64,000 nucleotides of DNA from Polaribacter batillariae (GCF_017498485.1 NZ_CP071795.1:2914001-2978000); one strand, 5' to 3'; shown: positions 38,966-47,788, numbered from the stretch's first letter. Notes: generated by a model from the letters alone, not told the origin. Numbers and translations: made by a program.

Positions 38966-41251
38966 ATGGATTTAACAAATAAATTGAATAAAAACAGCTC
39001 TTTAATTAAATTAAGACCACCTATATTTACAGTATTATTTATTATGTGGTCTTGTTTGGTGCAAGCACAACAACCTATACAATATGTAAATCCGTTTATT
39101 GGAACCTCTAACTACGGAGCAACAAATCCTGGCGCCATCGCACCAAGAGGTATGGTTAGTGTGTCGCCTTTTAATGTTGCTGGCGCTCCTAATTTGCCAC
39201 ATGAAAAAGATAGCAGATGGCTTTCTAACCCTTATGTTCACGAGAATACGTTTTTAACAGGCTTTTCTCATGTAAATTTAAGCGGCGTTGGTTGCCCAGA
39301 TTTAGGAGTTATTTTAACCATGCCAACCACTGGAGCATTAGAAACAGACTATTTAAAATACGGCTCTACCTATTCAAATGAAGTTGCAAAAGCAGGATAT
39401 TACAGCAATACAATTGATAAATACAATGTAAAAGTCGAAACCACAGCTTCTACAAGAACAGGAATTTCTAAATACCATTTTCCAGCAGGACAATCAAATA
39501 TATTAATCAATTTAGGTGTTGGCTTAACAAATGAAGAAGGAGGCATGCTAAAAATTGTATCGGATACCGAAATTGAAGGAATTCGAAATGTAGGTTCGTT
39601 CTGTTACTACAAGCCAGAAGAAGCATATCCAGTATATTTCGTAGCAAAATTTAGCAAACCTGCAAACGAATCTGGAATTTGGAAAAAACCCAAAAAATAC
39701 GAGGGTTTAGAAGGCCAATGGATGGGGTACAATGGAAAAACACGTTTGTATAAAAATTACAGAAAAGAAGTGCTTGGAGATAGTATTGGAAGTTATTTTA
39801 CCTATCGATTTAAAAAACCTACAACTGTAGAAGTTAAAATTGGGGTGTCTTATACTAGTATTAAAAATGCCAGAGAAAACTTAGAAAAAGAAACTCAAAA
39901 TTCTTCTTTTGAGACCATTTACAACACTACAAATGCCCAATGGAATCATTTATTATCTAAAATTGAAGTGGAAGGTGGAACAAAAGACGATAAAACTATT
40001 TTTTACACAGCTTTGTATCATACTTTAATTCATCCGAATACTTTAAACGATTACAATGGAGAATACCCAAGTATGGCAAAAAGAGAAACACAAACCACCC
40101 AAGGTACACGATTTACGGTATTTTCTCTTTGGGATACTTATAGAAGTTTACATTCTTTAATGTCTTTAATTTATCCGAAACAACAATCAGATATGGTAAA
40201 AAGCATGCTAAATATTTATGATGAAAGCGGTTGGTTACCAAAGTGGGAGTTAAATGCCACAGAAACCACAACCATGGTTGGCGATCCAGCAGGAATTATA
40301 TTGGCAGATACTTATTTACGCGGAATTAAAGATTTCGATATCGAAAAAGCATACGAAGCTATGCGAAAAAGTGCGACACAGTTAAAAGATAATCCACTTC
40401 GTCCTGGAATTAAAGATTATGTAGAGAAAGGATATTTAACCACGACCACCACAAAAAGTGGTTCGGTTTCCACAACACAAGAATACAATATAACCGATTT
40501 TGCAATTGCGCAATTGGCCAAAGAATTGGGTAAAACAGCAGATTATAAACTGTTTTTAAAACGTGCTACATCTTACAGAAATTTGTTTGATAAAGAGTTT
40601 AATTTATTAAGACCTAAAAACCATGATGGCTCTTGGTTTGCGCCATTTAACCCAGATACAGGAGCAAATTTTGAAAAAAATTTAGGATTTATCGAAGGCA
40701 ATTCGTGGCAATATACATTTATGGTTTCGCACGATGTGAAAGCACTCATAAAACTTATGGGAGGTAAAAAACCGTTCGTAAAACAATTAGATAAGGTATT
40801 TGAGAACAAACAATACGATATGGCGAATGAGCCCGATATTATTTACCCTTATTTGTACAATTACACGAAAGGATACGAATGGAAAACACAAGATCGTGTA
40901 ACCTCATTAATTAAAGAATATTTTACGAATAAACCAGCTGGTTTGCCAGGAAACGACGATACAGGAACCATGTCTGCATGGTTAATTTATAGCATGATGG
41001 GCATTTATCCGAGTTCGCCAGCAGAACCATTGTACGCGATTACAAGACCTGTTTTCGATAAAATAACCATTCATTTAGATAACCGATACTACAAAAATAA
41101 CCGGTTGGTAATTATCTCCAATGCTTCAGAAAACGATAAAAACACAAAACATATAAAACGTATTTACATCAATGAAAAAAGACATAAAAGTTATTTTATT
41201 TCCCATGATAAATTAGTGAACGGAAATATTCTAAAAATTATGTTGAAATAA
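38966..41251 (+). CDS. GH92 alpha-mannosidase (copy 3)
   Basis: A 761-residue GH92 protein with a Sec signal preceded by a long basic leader (signal core TVLFIMWSCLVQAQ). The opening QYVNPFIGTSNYGATNPGAI is typical. The specificity region reads MANEPDIIYPYLYNY instead of HGNEPSHH, and the catalytic segment is GNDDTGTMSAWLIYSMMG with Asp665. These departures put it in a different GH92 subgroup from copies 1 and 2, probably with another linkage or substrate size preference. It lies 12 bases after the unknown 814-residue gene. Confidence 0.9.
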   Translation: MDLTNKLNKNSSLIKLRPPIFTVLFIMWSCLVQAQQPIQYVNPFIGTSNYGATNPGAIAPRGMVSVSPFNVAGAPNLPHEKDSRWLSNPYVHENTFLTGFSHVNLSGVGCPDLGVILTMPTTGALETDYLKYGSTYSNEVAKAGYYSNTIDKYNVKVETTASTRTGISKYHFPAGQSNILINLGVGLTNEEGGMLKIVSDTEIEGIRNVGSFCYYKPEEAYPVYFVAKFSKPANESGIWKKPKKYEGLEGQWMGYNGKTRLYKNYRKEVLGDSIGSYFTYRFKKPTTVEVKIGVSYTSIKNARENLEKETQNSSFETIYNTTNAQWNHLLSKIEVEGGTKDDKTIFYTALYHTLIHPNTLNDYNGEYPSMAKRETQTTQGTRFTVFSLWDTYRSLHSLMSLIYPKQQSDMVKSMLNIYDESGWLPKWELNATETTTMVGDPAGIILADTYLRGIKDFDIEKAYEAMRKSATQLKDNPLRPGIKDYVEKGYLTTTTTKSGSVSTTQEYNITDFAIAQLAKELGKTADYKLFLKRATSYRNLFDKEFNLLRPKNHDGSWFAPFNPDTGANFEKNLGFIEGNSWQYTFMVSHDVKALIKLMGGKKPFVKQLDKVFENKQYDMANEPDIIYPYLYNYTKGYEWKTQDRVTSLIKEYFTNKPAGLPGNDDTGTMSAWLIYSMMGIYPSSPAEPLYAITRPVFDKITIHLDNRYYKNNRLVIISNASENDKNTKHIKRIYINEKRHKSYFISHDKLVNGNILKIMLK

Positions 41252-41387
41252 TACCATTACTTTTTTGAATTTACAATAAAAGAAAACAATTGTTTTTTGT
41301 AGTAAGTAAAAAAAGACGTTTTAGTGTGGTAAGTTCAATTTATAGATGATGTAAGATACTTTTCAAATTAAAAAAAGCCATAAAAAC

Positions 41388-42815
41388 ATGAAACGTAGAA
41401 ATTTTATATCAAACACTTCTCTACTATTAGCAGGAACCACCTTATTGCCACAAAACATCTTTACAACTCAAAAAGAATTCATAAGTCTGCGACCAAAATT
41501 AGCAGACAGAAAATTTGTAAGTAAAGCCGTAGAAAACGTAATTACAGAAGTAAAATCTGAGATAAAAGATAAAGAATTAGCATGGCTTTTTGAAAACTGT
41601 TTTCCCAATACTTTAGACACGACCATAGATTTTGAAATTATTGATGGCAAACCAGATACATTTGTTATCACAGGAGATATAGATGCAATGTGGTTGCGAG
41701 ATTCAACAGCCCAAGTTTGGCCTTATATGCCATTAATCAAAAAAGATAAAAAGTTAAAAGAACTAATTAAAGGTTTAATAAACAGGCAAGTAAAATGTGT
41801 GTTGTTAGACCCTTACGCAAATGCTTTTTTTAAAGATAAAACGAGAATATCTCACTGGAAATCAGATATTACACAAATGCTTCCTGGAGTTCACGAACGC
41901 AAGTGGGAAATAGATTCTTTATGTTATGTAGTGCGTTTGGCAAACGAATATTATCAAATTACAAAAGACACAAGTATTTTCGATGCAAATTGGGATAAAG
42001 CAATGAGGTCGATTGTAAAAACTTTTAAGACCGAACAGCGAAAAAACAATCAATCGGAATATGTATTTAGCAGAGAAACCACCTCTGTAATAGATGCTCC
42101 ACCTTTTAATGGAACAGGAAGACCAGTAAAACCAAATGGGTTAATTTGTTCTATGTTTCGACCTTCGGATGATGCTACAATGTATCCTTATTTAATTCCG
42201 TCTAATATTTTTGCAGTTGTATCTTTAAGGCAATTACACGATATTTATAGCACTGCTTTTAATGATAAAAAATTTGCAAATGCGTGTAAAAAATTAGCAG
42301 ATGAAGTAGAGAGTGCTATCCAAAAATATGCAGTAACAGAGCATTTAGATTTTGGAAAAATATACGCGTACGAAGTAGATGGTTTTGGCAATAAATTATT
42401 TATGGACGATGCCAATGTGCCTTCGTTAATGTCTTTGGCGTACTTAGGAGCTCATAAAAATACAGATGCGATTTACAAAAGAACAAGAAAGTTTTTGTTA
42501 AGCGATAACAATCCGTATTTCTTAAAAGGCGCTTTGGCAGAAGGACAAGCGAGTCCGCATACAGGTAAAAACAAAATTTGGCCTATGGGTATTATTTTAA
42601 GAGCGATGACAAGTACAAATGATGCAGAAATAAAGAAATGCCTAAAAATGCTAAAAGCTACGCATGCAGGAAAAGGGTTTATGCACGAAGGTTTCGATAA
42701 AGATAATCCAAATAATTATTCCAGAGATTGGTTTGCTTGGGCAAATACCTTATTTGGCGAACTTATTTTAAAGATTTATAACGAGAAAAGAAGTTTGTTG
42801 GCTAAAGAATATTAG
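41388..42815 (+). CDS. GH125 exo-alpha-1,6-mannosidase
   Basis: A 475-residue GH125 enzyme. The N-terminus MKRRNFISNTSLLLAGTTLL looks like a twin-arginine (Tat) signal. The (alpha/alpha)6 barrel shows the family motifs GDIDAMWLRDSTAQVWPYMP, KWEIDSLCY, SMFRPSDDATMYPYLIPSNI, EGQASPHTGKNKIWPMG and YSRDWFAWANTLFGELIL. The family is known for exo-alpha-1,6-mannosidase activity, complementing the three GH92 enzymes. It is the last gene of the locus, 136 bases after GH92 copy 3, and is followed by a strong terminator. Confidence 0.92.
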   Translation: MKRRNFISNTSLLLAGTTLLPQNIFTTQKEFISLRPKLADRKFVSKAVENVITEVKSEIKDKELAWLFENCFPNTLDTTIDFEIIDGKPDTFVITGDIDAMWLRDSTAQVWPYMPLIKKDKKLKELIKGLINRQVKCVLLDPYANAFFKDKTRISHWKSDITQMLPGVHERKWEIDSLCYVVRLANEYYQITKDTSIFDANWDKAMRSIVKTFKTEQRKNNQSEYVFSRETTSVIDAPPFNGTGRPVKPNGLICSMFRPSDDATMYPYLIPSNIFAVVSLRQLHDIYSTAFNDKKFANACKKLADEVESAIQKYAVTEHLDFGKIYAYEVDGFGNKLFMDDANVPSLMSLAYLGAHKNTDAIYKRTRKFLLSDNNPYFLKGALAEGQASPHTGKNKIWPMGIILRAMTSTNDAEIKKCLKMLKATHAGKGFMHEGFDKDNPNNYSRDWFAWANTLFGELILKIYNEKRSLLAKEY

Positions 42816-42865
42816 AAAAAATATTTAAATTTTACAGCGACTTTCCTTAAAATAGTTACAAATTA

Positions 42866-42902
42866 AAAACCTCAATTCGTTCAATACGAATTGAGGTTTT
42901 TA
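42866..42902 (+). terminator. rho-independent terminator of the glycan locus
   Basis: Fifteen-base arms (AAAACCTCAATTCGT and its complement) pair perfectly around TCAAT and run into a T stretch, 50 bases after the GH125 stop. Confidence 0.9.
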
Positions 42903-42905
42903 TGA

Positions 42906-42920
42906 TGTGGAGACGCCGAG
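42906..42920 (+). repeat. distal copy of tmRNA 3' end (putative att site)
   Basis: The 15-mer TGTGGAGACGCCGAG is identical to 45234-45248, the end of the ssrA gene on the minus strand. Together the two copies bracket 2.3 kb directly downstream of ssrA, the arrangement left by integrases that target tmRNA genes. Confidence 0.6.
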
Positions 42921-43133
42921 TAATACGCTTCTTATATTTCAATATTTCTTATCCCTACGTCTAACCCCATCTTGACGAACTTTATCTATTGATTTATTTT
43001 TAATTTGTTCAAAATAAGGAATTATGTTAGCACTAGATAGTAATTTTATACCTAGGGCAAAAGTTATTTTTTAAAGTAATTAACTGACACTATTTAAACT
43101 TTGAATTCGAGGTAATATTTATTGTCTTTCAAT

Positions 43134-43377
43134 ATGCCAAAGAAAATCACTTTATCTATTAAAGAAGAATCTATTGAATTGCGGAAACTATATAAGTACA
43201 ATACTACAGAATTACGAAGAGATCGTTTAAAAATTATACTACATAAAGTCCGGGAAGTATATCTATCGTAATGCAATCGCAAAGAAGCTTGGCATAGGTC
43301 CAACCACCATAGGCAATTGGATTAAAGGCTATGAAACAGGAGGTCTTTCAAATTTATTAGATAGTTCAGGTAGATAA
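43134..43377 (+). pseudogene. N-terminal fragment of an IS630-like transposase
   Basis: Reading from ATG 43134 gives MPKKITLSIKEESIELRKLY and on to ILHKVRE; a frameshift near 43255 is needed to continue with YRNAIAKKLGIGPTTIGNWI and YETGGLSNLLDSSGR, ending at 43377. The helix-turn-helix and the GG(L)xxLL segment parallel the N-terminus of the transposase remnant at 851-1901 (NALAKLVGVNHNT and GGLKGLL), so it belongs to the same broad family. The catalytic part is absent. Confidence 0.6.
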
Positions 43378-43447
43378 ATTGCAAAGATAAATTAAAAAAA
43401 AACCTCAACTTAATGTTAAGGTTTGTCAAGGTTAAAAGATTGTAATA

Positions 43448-44182
43448 CTATTCAAATATTGATAAAATACGCTCAATAGTATCTTTTATATTTTTAGCAA
43501 TCAATTCAATAAATACTTTTTTGTTGTTTTCTGTTTGTGCTATTTCAAGAGCGTTGTAATATTCTAATCTACTTTTGTCGTCGCCTTTTAGAATAGCAAT
43601 AGGGTAACCATTTTGAAGCAAAATTAAATTCATTAATAGTCTTGACGTTCTACCATTACCGTCAATAAAAGGATGAATAGTAGCCAGTCTTTCATGCATT
43701 TCAGCAGATAACTCAACAGGATGCAATACCGTTTTATTTTCGTTGTACCATAGCATTAAATCTTCCATTTGTTTTGGAACTAAAAAGGGTTGAGGTGGTT
43801 TGTGTTTTGCACCACTTATTATAACGGGTACTTTTCTATAAACTCCAGCATTCGGCTTGTCAATTCCTTGTAATATTAAACTATGAATTTGTAAAATATC
43901 TCTTTCAGTAATTGTATTTTTGGTTTGAGCGAGTTCTTTAATATAGTCTATTGCTTGAGTATGGTTAATTACTTCTAAATGTTCATTCAAAGTTTTACCT
44001 CCAACAGTCAAACCTTTTTCAATAACCAAAGCGGTTTCTTGAAGCGTTAAAGTATTGCCCTCAATTTTGTTACTTTCATAAGTATATTCAATCTCTAAAG
44101 CCTTTGTTACTTTTTGATGTTCGTTTTTACGATATTCATTCAAATGGTCTTTTAAAACATCTAATTCAGCATATTTTCTCAT
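43448..44182 (-). CDS. Fic family protein (class II)
   Basis: The 244-residue protein has the complete Fic motif HPFIDGNGRTSR (residues 170-181), which carries out AMP transfer or related nucleotidylation. The N-terminal helix contains SNKIEG (Ser37 to Gly42), matching the inhibitory (S/T)xxxE(G/N) motif, so it should be self-inhibited until activated. No C-terminal winged helix is fused; instead, an XRE gene directly upstream overlaps its start by one base. The pair may act as a toxin-antitoxin-like or stress-modulating unit. The gene lies in the ssrA island. Confidence 0.88.
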   Translation of the reverse strand: MRKYAELDVLKDHLNEYRKNEHQKVTKALEIEYTYESNKIEGNTLTLQETALVIEKGLTVGGKTLNEHLEVINHTQAIDYIKELAQTKNTITERDILQIHSLILQGIDKPNAGVYRKVPVIISGAKHKPPQPFLVPKQMEDLMLWYNENKTVLHPVELSAEMHERLATIHPFIDGNGRTSRLLMNLILLQNGYPIAILKGDDKSRLEYYNALEIAQTENNKKVFIELIAKNIKDTIERILSIFE

Positions 44183-44448
44183 TACAATTTAGCCTTTAAA
44201 GTTTCTAACTGATTGATAATACTTTGCATTTCTGCCTTGGGGTCTTTGTTAGTTTTAGTACTATTAAATAAGTCTTTTACATCTACATCTAACGTTTCTG
44301 CAATTTGTAATAATAAATCTGGTTTTGGGAAATGATTACCATTACTGATATTTGAAATTGTTGCTTGAGTTACACCTACTTTTTCAGATAACCCTTTGCC
44401 TGAAATTCCTTTCTCTTTTAGTACCTCTTTTAATCTTAAAACATTCAT
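44182..44448 (-). CDS. XRE-family transcriptional regulator
   Basis: An 88-residue protein with a helix-turn-helix at about residues 5-60 (LKEVLKEKGISGKGLSEKVG, TQATISNISNGNHFPKPDLL) and a charged C-terminal coil. It probably regulates its own two-gene operon with the Fic gene, which begins at its stop codon. A Fic-partner antitoxin role is possible but is not shown by sequence. Confidence 0.85.
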   Translation of the reverse strand: MNVLRLKEVLKEKGISGKGLSEKVGVTQATISNISNGNHFPKPDLLLQIAETLDVDVKDLFNSTKTNKDPKAEMQSIINQLETLKAKL

Positions 44449-44825
44449 TGTTTTATCAGTTTTTATTTTTTACAAATATAATAAAATTATAACAACACTA
44501 ATTTATTTTAAATAAAATTATAGTAATATTTGTATATTGTTATAATGTTGCTTATATTTGTAGGGTGATTAATTAGTGATACTATAATAATAAAATCAAT
44601 ATCACATGAAAGAGCAAATAAAATAGCAAGAAACGTCAATGCAACGGATATTTTTTTGAGTATTCTAACGATATGAAAGTTTACAAATCTTGGAGAAACT
44701 TAAAAAAAGTTAGAAAATATTTTAGAAAACCTAACGGATACATATAAAAAATTAGTTACCTCACTTTGTGAAGAAGAAAAGTTAAAGTATTTCAATTTAG
44801 TATAAACCTTAAAAATTTTAAAATT
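44449..44825. other. AT-rich spacer with a possible gene scrap
   Basis: No intact gene is seen. From 44704 to 44805 on the plus strand an open stretch encodes a charged coil (ENILENLTDTYKKL, then EEEKLKYFNLV) ending in TAA, with a stop just before it; it may be the 3' end of a lost gene that preceded the orphan gene at 44826. The region upstream of the XRE gene, about 44449-44560, is very AT-rich and may hold its promoter. Confidence 0.4.
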
Positions 44826-45149
44826 ATGAGTAAAGACAATTTGGACACAGAAAACAAATTAATGTTATTGCAAGGAATCACTTTAATACAAAACGGATTA
44901 CAATTTTTGGAATGGATGTTGGATTTTGAAAATGAAAACAGTTTCGATGCTTTAACCATTTTAAGAAATCGTTTTCAGTTTTTTAGAGAATGTGCTTTAG
45001 CAGGTAAAAAATGCGGCCTTATTTTTATTGACAGAGCAAACGACAGCCTTGAAAATGTAGAGCATAGTTTTCGTTTAAATGAAAAAGTTAAAAACGAATT
45101 AAAAGAATTGAGAAATGCGGTATCAGTTGAAATGTATAAAGAGGAATAA
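44826..45149 (+). CDS. unidentified small helical protein
   Basis: I do not recognise this 107-residue protein. It is predicted to be all-helical and charged (for example LMLLQGITLIQNGLQFLEWM and FRLNEKVKNELKELRN), has no signal or membrane segment, and contains two Cys close together (CALAGKKCG). It lies within the ssrA island, 20 bases after a broken coil-coding scrap, and so may be the surviving gene of a larger accessory unit. Confidence 0.5.
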   Translation: MSKDNLDTENKLMLLQGITLIQNGLQFLEWMLDFENENSFDALTILRNRFQFFRECALAGKKCGLIFIDRANDSLENVEHSFRLNEKVKNELKELRNAVSVEMYKEE

Positions 45150-45189
45150 AAGTGTTCTTAAAATCAATGCTACTTACATCTAAATTTAC

Positions 45190-45230
45190 ATAAAAAAATA
45201 AAACCCTATAAATCAAATGTTTACAGGGTT
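45190..45230 (-). terminator. terminator of ssrA
   Basis: On the minus strand AACCCTGTAAA and TTTATAGGGTT pair with one G-U, followed by a U-rich run. It lies six bases after the tmRNA 3' end. Confidence 0.75.
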
Positions 45231-45233
45231 ATT

Positions 45234-45248
45234 TGTGGAGACGCCGAG
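45234..45248 (-). repeat. proximal copy of the 15-bp direct repeat, within the ssrA 3' end
   Basis: The same 15 bases as 42906-42920. Here they form the acceptor-stem 3' strand and the T-arm edge of the tmRNA, so the gene remains intact after the presumed insertion. Confidence 0.6.
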
Positions 45249-45627
45249 AATCGAACTCGGGTCCAAACAAGCAACAAATTAGCTTTCTACATATTTAGTT
45301 CTTACTTGGTTTTCGATTTAAGGCTGATTAAGAACAACCTACCTTAAACTTAGCTTCTTTAGTTTCAAAAACCTGCCAAAGCTACAGATTTTCTATGTTT
45401 ATTTTTACGATGCCCAAAAATGAAACGCCATAAACCAAGGCTTTTCGTGGACATAAAGCTTGCACACCTTGTGTGCCGAGGCTAATCTTACTATTAATTC
45501 AGATTATGCAGCTAAAGCGTAGTTATCTTCGCCGTTTAAAAAGTTGAAATTAGGTTTAACGAGTGTTATTTCATAACTCGATATGCTTACCAATTCACTG
45601 ACCTTGCTGTCAAAACCAGTCGTCCCC
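45236..45627 (-). ncRNA. ssrA: transfer-messenger RNA (tmRNA)
   Basis: The 5' end reads GGGGACGACUGGUUUUGACA and the 3' end GUUCGAUUCUCGGCGUCUCC plus discriminator A. GGGGACG pairs with CGUCUCC to make the tRNA-like acceptor stem; CCA is not encoded. The resume frame at 45504-45533 reads GGC GAA GAT AAC TAC GCT TTA GCT GCA TAA, giving the tag (A)GEDNYALAA, close to other flavobacterial tags. The RNA rescues stalled ribosomes and marks incomplete proteins for proteolysis. At 392 bases its size is normal. Confidence 0.93.
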
Positions 45628-45639
45628 TTAATGAAATAG

Positions 45640-45648
45640 CAAAACTTA
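45640..45648 (-). promoter_or_regulatory. possible own promoter of ssrA
   Basis: On the minus strand TAAGTTTTG approximates TAnnTTTG with one extra T, and TTG lies 15 bases upstream. It ends 13 bases before the tmRNA 5' end. Weak; tmRNA might also be processed from the longer transcript starting near 45870. Confidence 0.3.
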
Positions 45649-45755
45649 TTTTGCGTAATTGAACAAACCCAGAACTTGTTTCAGGAACTTTTCAACATCC
45701 ATTTTATTTTTTCAAAGAACACAATTATTCACATCAAAAATAATACCAATAATTT

Positions 45756-45870
45756 GGGCGTTCCTTTGTTTTAAAAGCATTTAAAACTAAAGGCAGGCTT
45801 TCGCTACTCGTTTTTTGTTCCATTATCATTTCACAAAAGAACTCAAACAGGTCGCTCTATCCTTAACGCG
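45756..45870 (-). ncRNA. conserved structured RNA upstream of ssrA (copy 1)
   Basis: Minus strand, about 115 bases. It opens with GCGTTAAGGATAGAGCGACC and closes with GGAACGCCC; GCGTT and AACGC can pair to close the RNA, and the middle carries CGAAAGCC followed by an AT hairpin. The same plan occurs at 54950-55070, and similar sequences are, in my memory, widespread between genes in Bacteroidota (possibly the Rfam Flavo-1 family; the name is not certain). The promoter directly upstream predicts a start at about 45870, the first conserved base. Confidence 0.65.
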
Positions 45871-45875
45871 GTTTG

Positions 45876-45905
45876 CAAAAGTACAAAAAGTTATAACTTT
45901 AACAA
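45876..45905 (-). promoter_or_regulatory. Bacteroidota-type promoter for the structured RNA
   Basis: On the minus strand, TTG (45905-45903), 19 bases, then TACTTTTG (45883-45876): an exact -33/-7 match. The predicted start, six or seven bases on, coincides with the 5' edge of the conserved RNA. Confidence 0.75.
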
Positions 45906-45982
45906 CCTAGTTTTAAAGAATAATTAAGACAAAAACACAGATAAAATGATTAACTTTAAACGTCAAAAAAAAATAAAAAATT

Positions 45983-46198
45983 ATGATTAAAAAAGGAACA
46001 AAAGTAAGCTGGGAATGGGGTAGAGGAACAGCAGAAGGTAAAGTAAAAGAAACCTATACAAAAGAAACCACTAAAACCATTAAAGGAACAGAAGTTACTA
46101 GAAAAGGAGAAGAAGGAAATAAAGCCTTATATGTTCAACAGAATGATGGTGATTATGTTTTAAAACTCGAAAGTGAAGTAAACAAGGTAGATTCTTAA
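45983..46198 (+). CDS. DUF2945 (TUDOR-like) small protein
   Basis: A 71-residue protein matching the DUF2945/hypervirulence-associated TUDOR family: it begins KKGTKVSWEWGRGTAEGKVK and ends YVLKLESEVNKV, forming a small beta-barrel. The function of the family is not known. It stands alone. Confidence 0.75.
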   Translation: MIKKGTKVSWEWGRGTAEGKVKETYTKETTKTIKGTEVTRKGEEGNKALYVQQNDGDYVLKLESEVNKVDS

Positions 46199-46256
46199 AA
46201 TATTGTTGCAAGCCCCTTAAAAAACAAATATCTTCGAACCAATTAAAATAATAAAT

Positions 46257-47462
46257 ATGAAATTTGGTATTATTAAAGAACGCAAAAATCCACCAGATAG
46301 AAGAGTTGTATTTTCTCCACAAAAATTAAAAAAAATTCAAGAAAAATTCCCTGAAGCAAAATTAAAAGTAGAAAGTTCAGATATTCGTGTGTTTTCAGAC
46401 GAAGCATATAAACTAGAAGGAATACCAGTCTCTAAAAATATAGAAGATTGTGATGTACTGTTGGGAGTAAAAGAAGTACCCATTGAACATTTAATTCCGA
46501 ATAAAAAATATTTTTTCTTTAGTCATACCATAAAAAAACAACCTTATAACAGAGCTTTATTAAAAGCGATTTTAGATAAAAACATCGAATTATTCGACCA
46601 CGAAACCATTGTAAAAGAAAACGGAGCACGTTTAATTGGTTTCGGGCGTTATGCAGGAATCGTTGGTGCTTACAACGGTTTTAGAGCCATGGGTTTAAAA
46701 ACAGGTAATTTTCAGTTGCCAAAAGCAACAACTTTATACAACCAGCAAGAATTAATAGAACAGCTTCAAAATATTAAACTTAATAACCTAAAAATATTGT
46801 TAACAGGAAATGGTAAAGTAGCTTACGGAGCCAAAGAAATGTTAGATGCAATGCATATTTTACAAGTTACAGTAGAAGAGTATTTAAACAATACTTATCA
46901 AGAACCTGTCTATTGTTTGGCAGATGTTTTAGATTATAACAAACGTACAGATGGTAAAATTATAGACAATTTCGATTTTTATAACCATCCAGAAAAATAC
47001 GAATCTAATTTTATGCGATTCGCAAAAGTAACAGACTTTTTTATAGCTGGGCATTTTTACGGAGATGGCGCACCTTATTTATTTACAAGAGAAGATGCAA
47101 AATCTGCAGACTTTAACATTAAATTTGTGGCAGATATTTCTTGCGATATCGATGGTCCAGTCGCTTCTACCATAAGAGCATCTACAATTGCAGAACCAAT
47201 TTATGGTTATAATCCAAGCACAGAAACCGAAGTAAATTTTAAAGACAATAATGCCATTGTTGTAATGGCTGTAGATAATTTACCTTGCGAATTGCCAAAA
47301 GATGCCAGCGAAGGTTTTGGAGAAATGTTTTTAAAAAATGTAATTCCGGCTTTTTTCAATAACGATAAAGATGGGGTTTTAGAACGTGCAAAAATAACAG
47401 AAAACGGAAAATTAACAGCACGTTTTTCGTATTTACAAGATTATGTAGATGGGAAAGAATAG
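46257..47462 (+). CDS. saccharopine dehydrogenase-like / AlaDH-PNT family oxidoreductase
   Basis: A 401-residue NAD(P)-dependent oxidoreductase. The N-terminal domain reads IIKERKNPPDRRVVFSP, which fits the alanine dehydrogenase/PNT/lysine-forming saccharopine dehydrogenase group, and the nucleotide-binding loop is LLTGNGKVAYGAKEML (about residues 178-195). Conserved RFAKVTDFFIAGHFY and DISCDIDGPVAST point to the saccharopine-dehydrogenase branch. Its real substrate in Flavobacteriia is not settled, so no gene name is given. Confidence 0.72.
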   Translation: MKFGIIKERKNPPDRRVVFSPQKLKKIQEKFPEAKLKVESSDIRVFSDEAYKLEGIPVSKNIEDCDVLLGVKEVPIEHLIPNKKYFFFSHTIKKQPYNRALLKAILDKNIELFDHETIVKENGARLIGFGRYAGIVGAYNGFRAMGLKTGNFQLPKATTLYNQQELIEQLQNIKLNNLKILLTGNGKVAYGAKEMLDAMHILQVTVEEYLNNTYQEPVYCLADVLDYNKRTDGKIIDNFDFYNHPEKYESNFMRFAKVTDFFIAGHFYGDGAPYLFTREDAKSADFNIKFVADISCDIDGPVASTIRASTIAEPIYGYNPSTETEVNFKDNNAIVVMAVDNLPCELPKDASEGFGEMFLKNVIPAFFNNDKDGVLERAKITENGKLTARFSYLQDYVDGKE

Positions 47463-47563
47463 TTTTTAAAATTGATATAAGACTGTTTGACATAAGACAA
47501 AACTACGCAGGACTTGAAACCTGAAATTAAAAACCTAAAACATTTTTTTATTTTAAAAAATAT

Positions 47564-47788
47564 ATGGAAGAGAATAATCTTCAAAACAGGCAATTTTTGT
47601 TAGATTTAGCAAAAATGAAAATGCCTTTTGGAAAATACAAAGGCACATTATTAATCGATTTACCAGAACATTACATCGTTTGGTATCATAGTAAAGGTTT
47701 TCCGAAAGGAAAGTTGGGGAAACAAATGCATTTGGTTTACGAATTGAAAATGAATGGTTTAGAAGGTTTGATTCGTAAAATTAAGTAA
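47564..47788 (+). CDS. DUF3820 family protein
   Basis: A 74-residue protein with the family signature MPFGKYKGTLLIDLPEHYIV, followed by WYHSKGFPKGKLGKQM. It is cytoplasmic and of unknown role; similar sequences are seen near or within nucleases. It faces the DUF1361 gene with only nine bases between the stops. Confidence 0.78.
   Translation: MEENNLQNRQFLLDLAKMKMPFGKYKGTLLIDLPEHYIVWYHSKGFPKGKLGKQMHLVYELKMNGLEGLIRKIK

Larger units (their letters stand above)
42906..45248. mobile_element. putative decayed genomic island integrated at ssrA
   Basis: Bounded by 15-bp direct repeats of the tmRNA 3' end, this segment contains a broken transposase piece, a Fic/XRE gene pair, a gene scrap and an orphan gene. 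No integrase gene is visible, so it would be a remnant that has lost its mobility genes. Its flanks are the glycan-locus terminator on one side and the intact tmRNA on the other. Confidence 0.5.

Noticed and set aside
43094..43303. Minus-strand 69-codon frame as a gene
   Set aside because: It is the shadow of the plus-strand transposase fragment, which has recognisable helix-turn-helix sequence.
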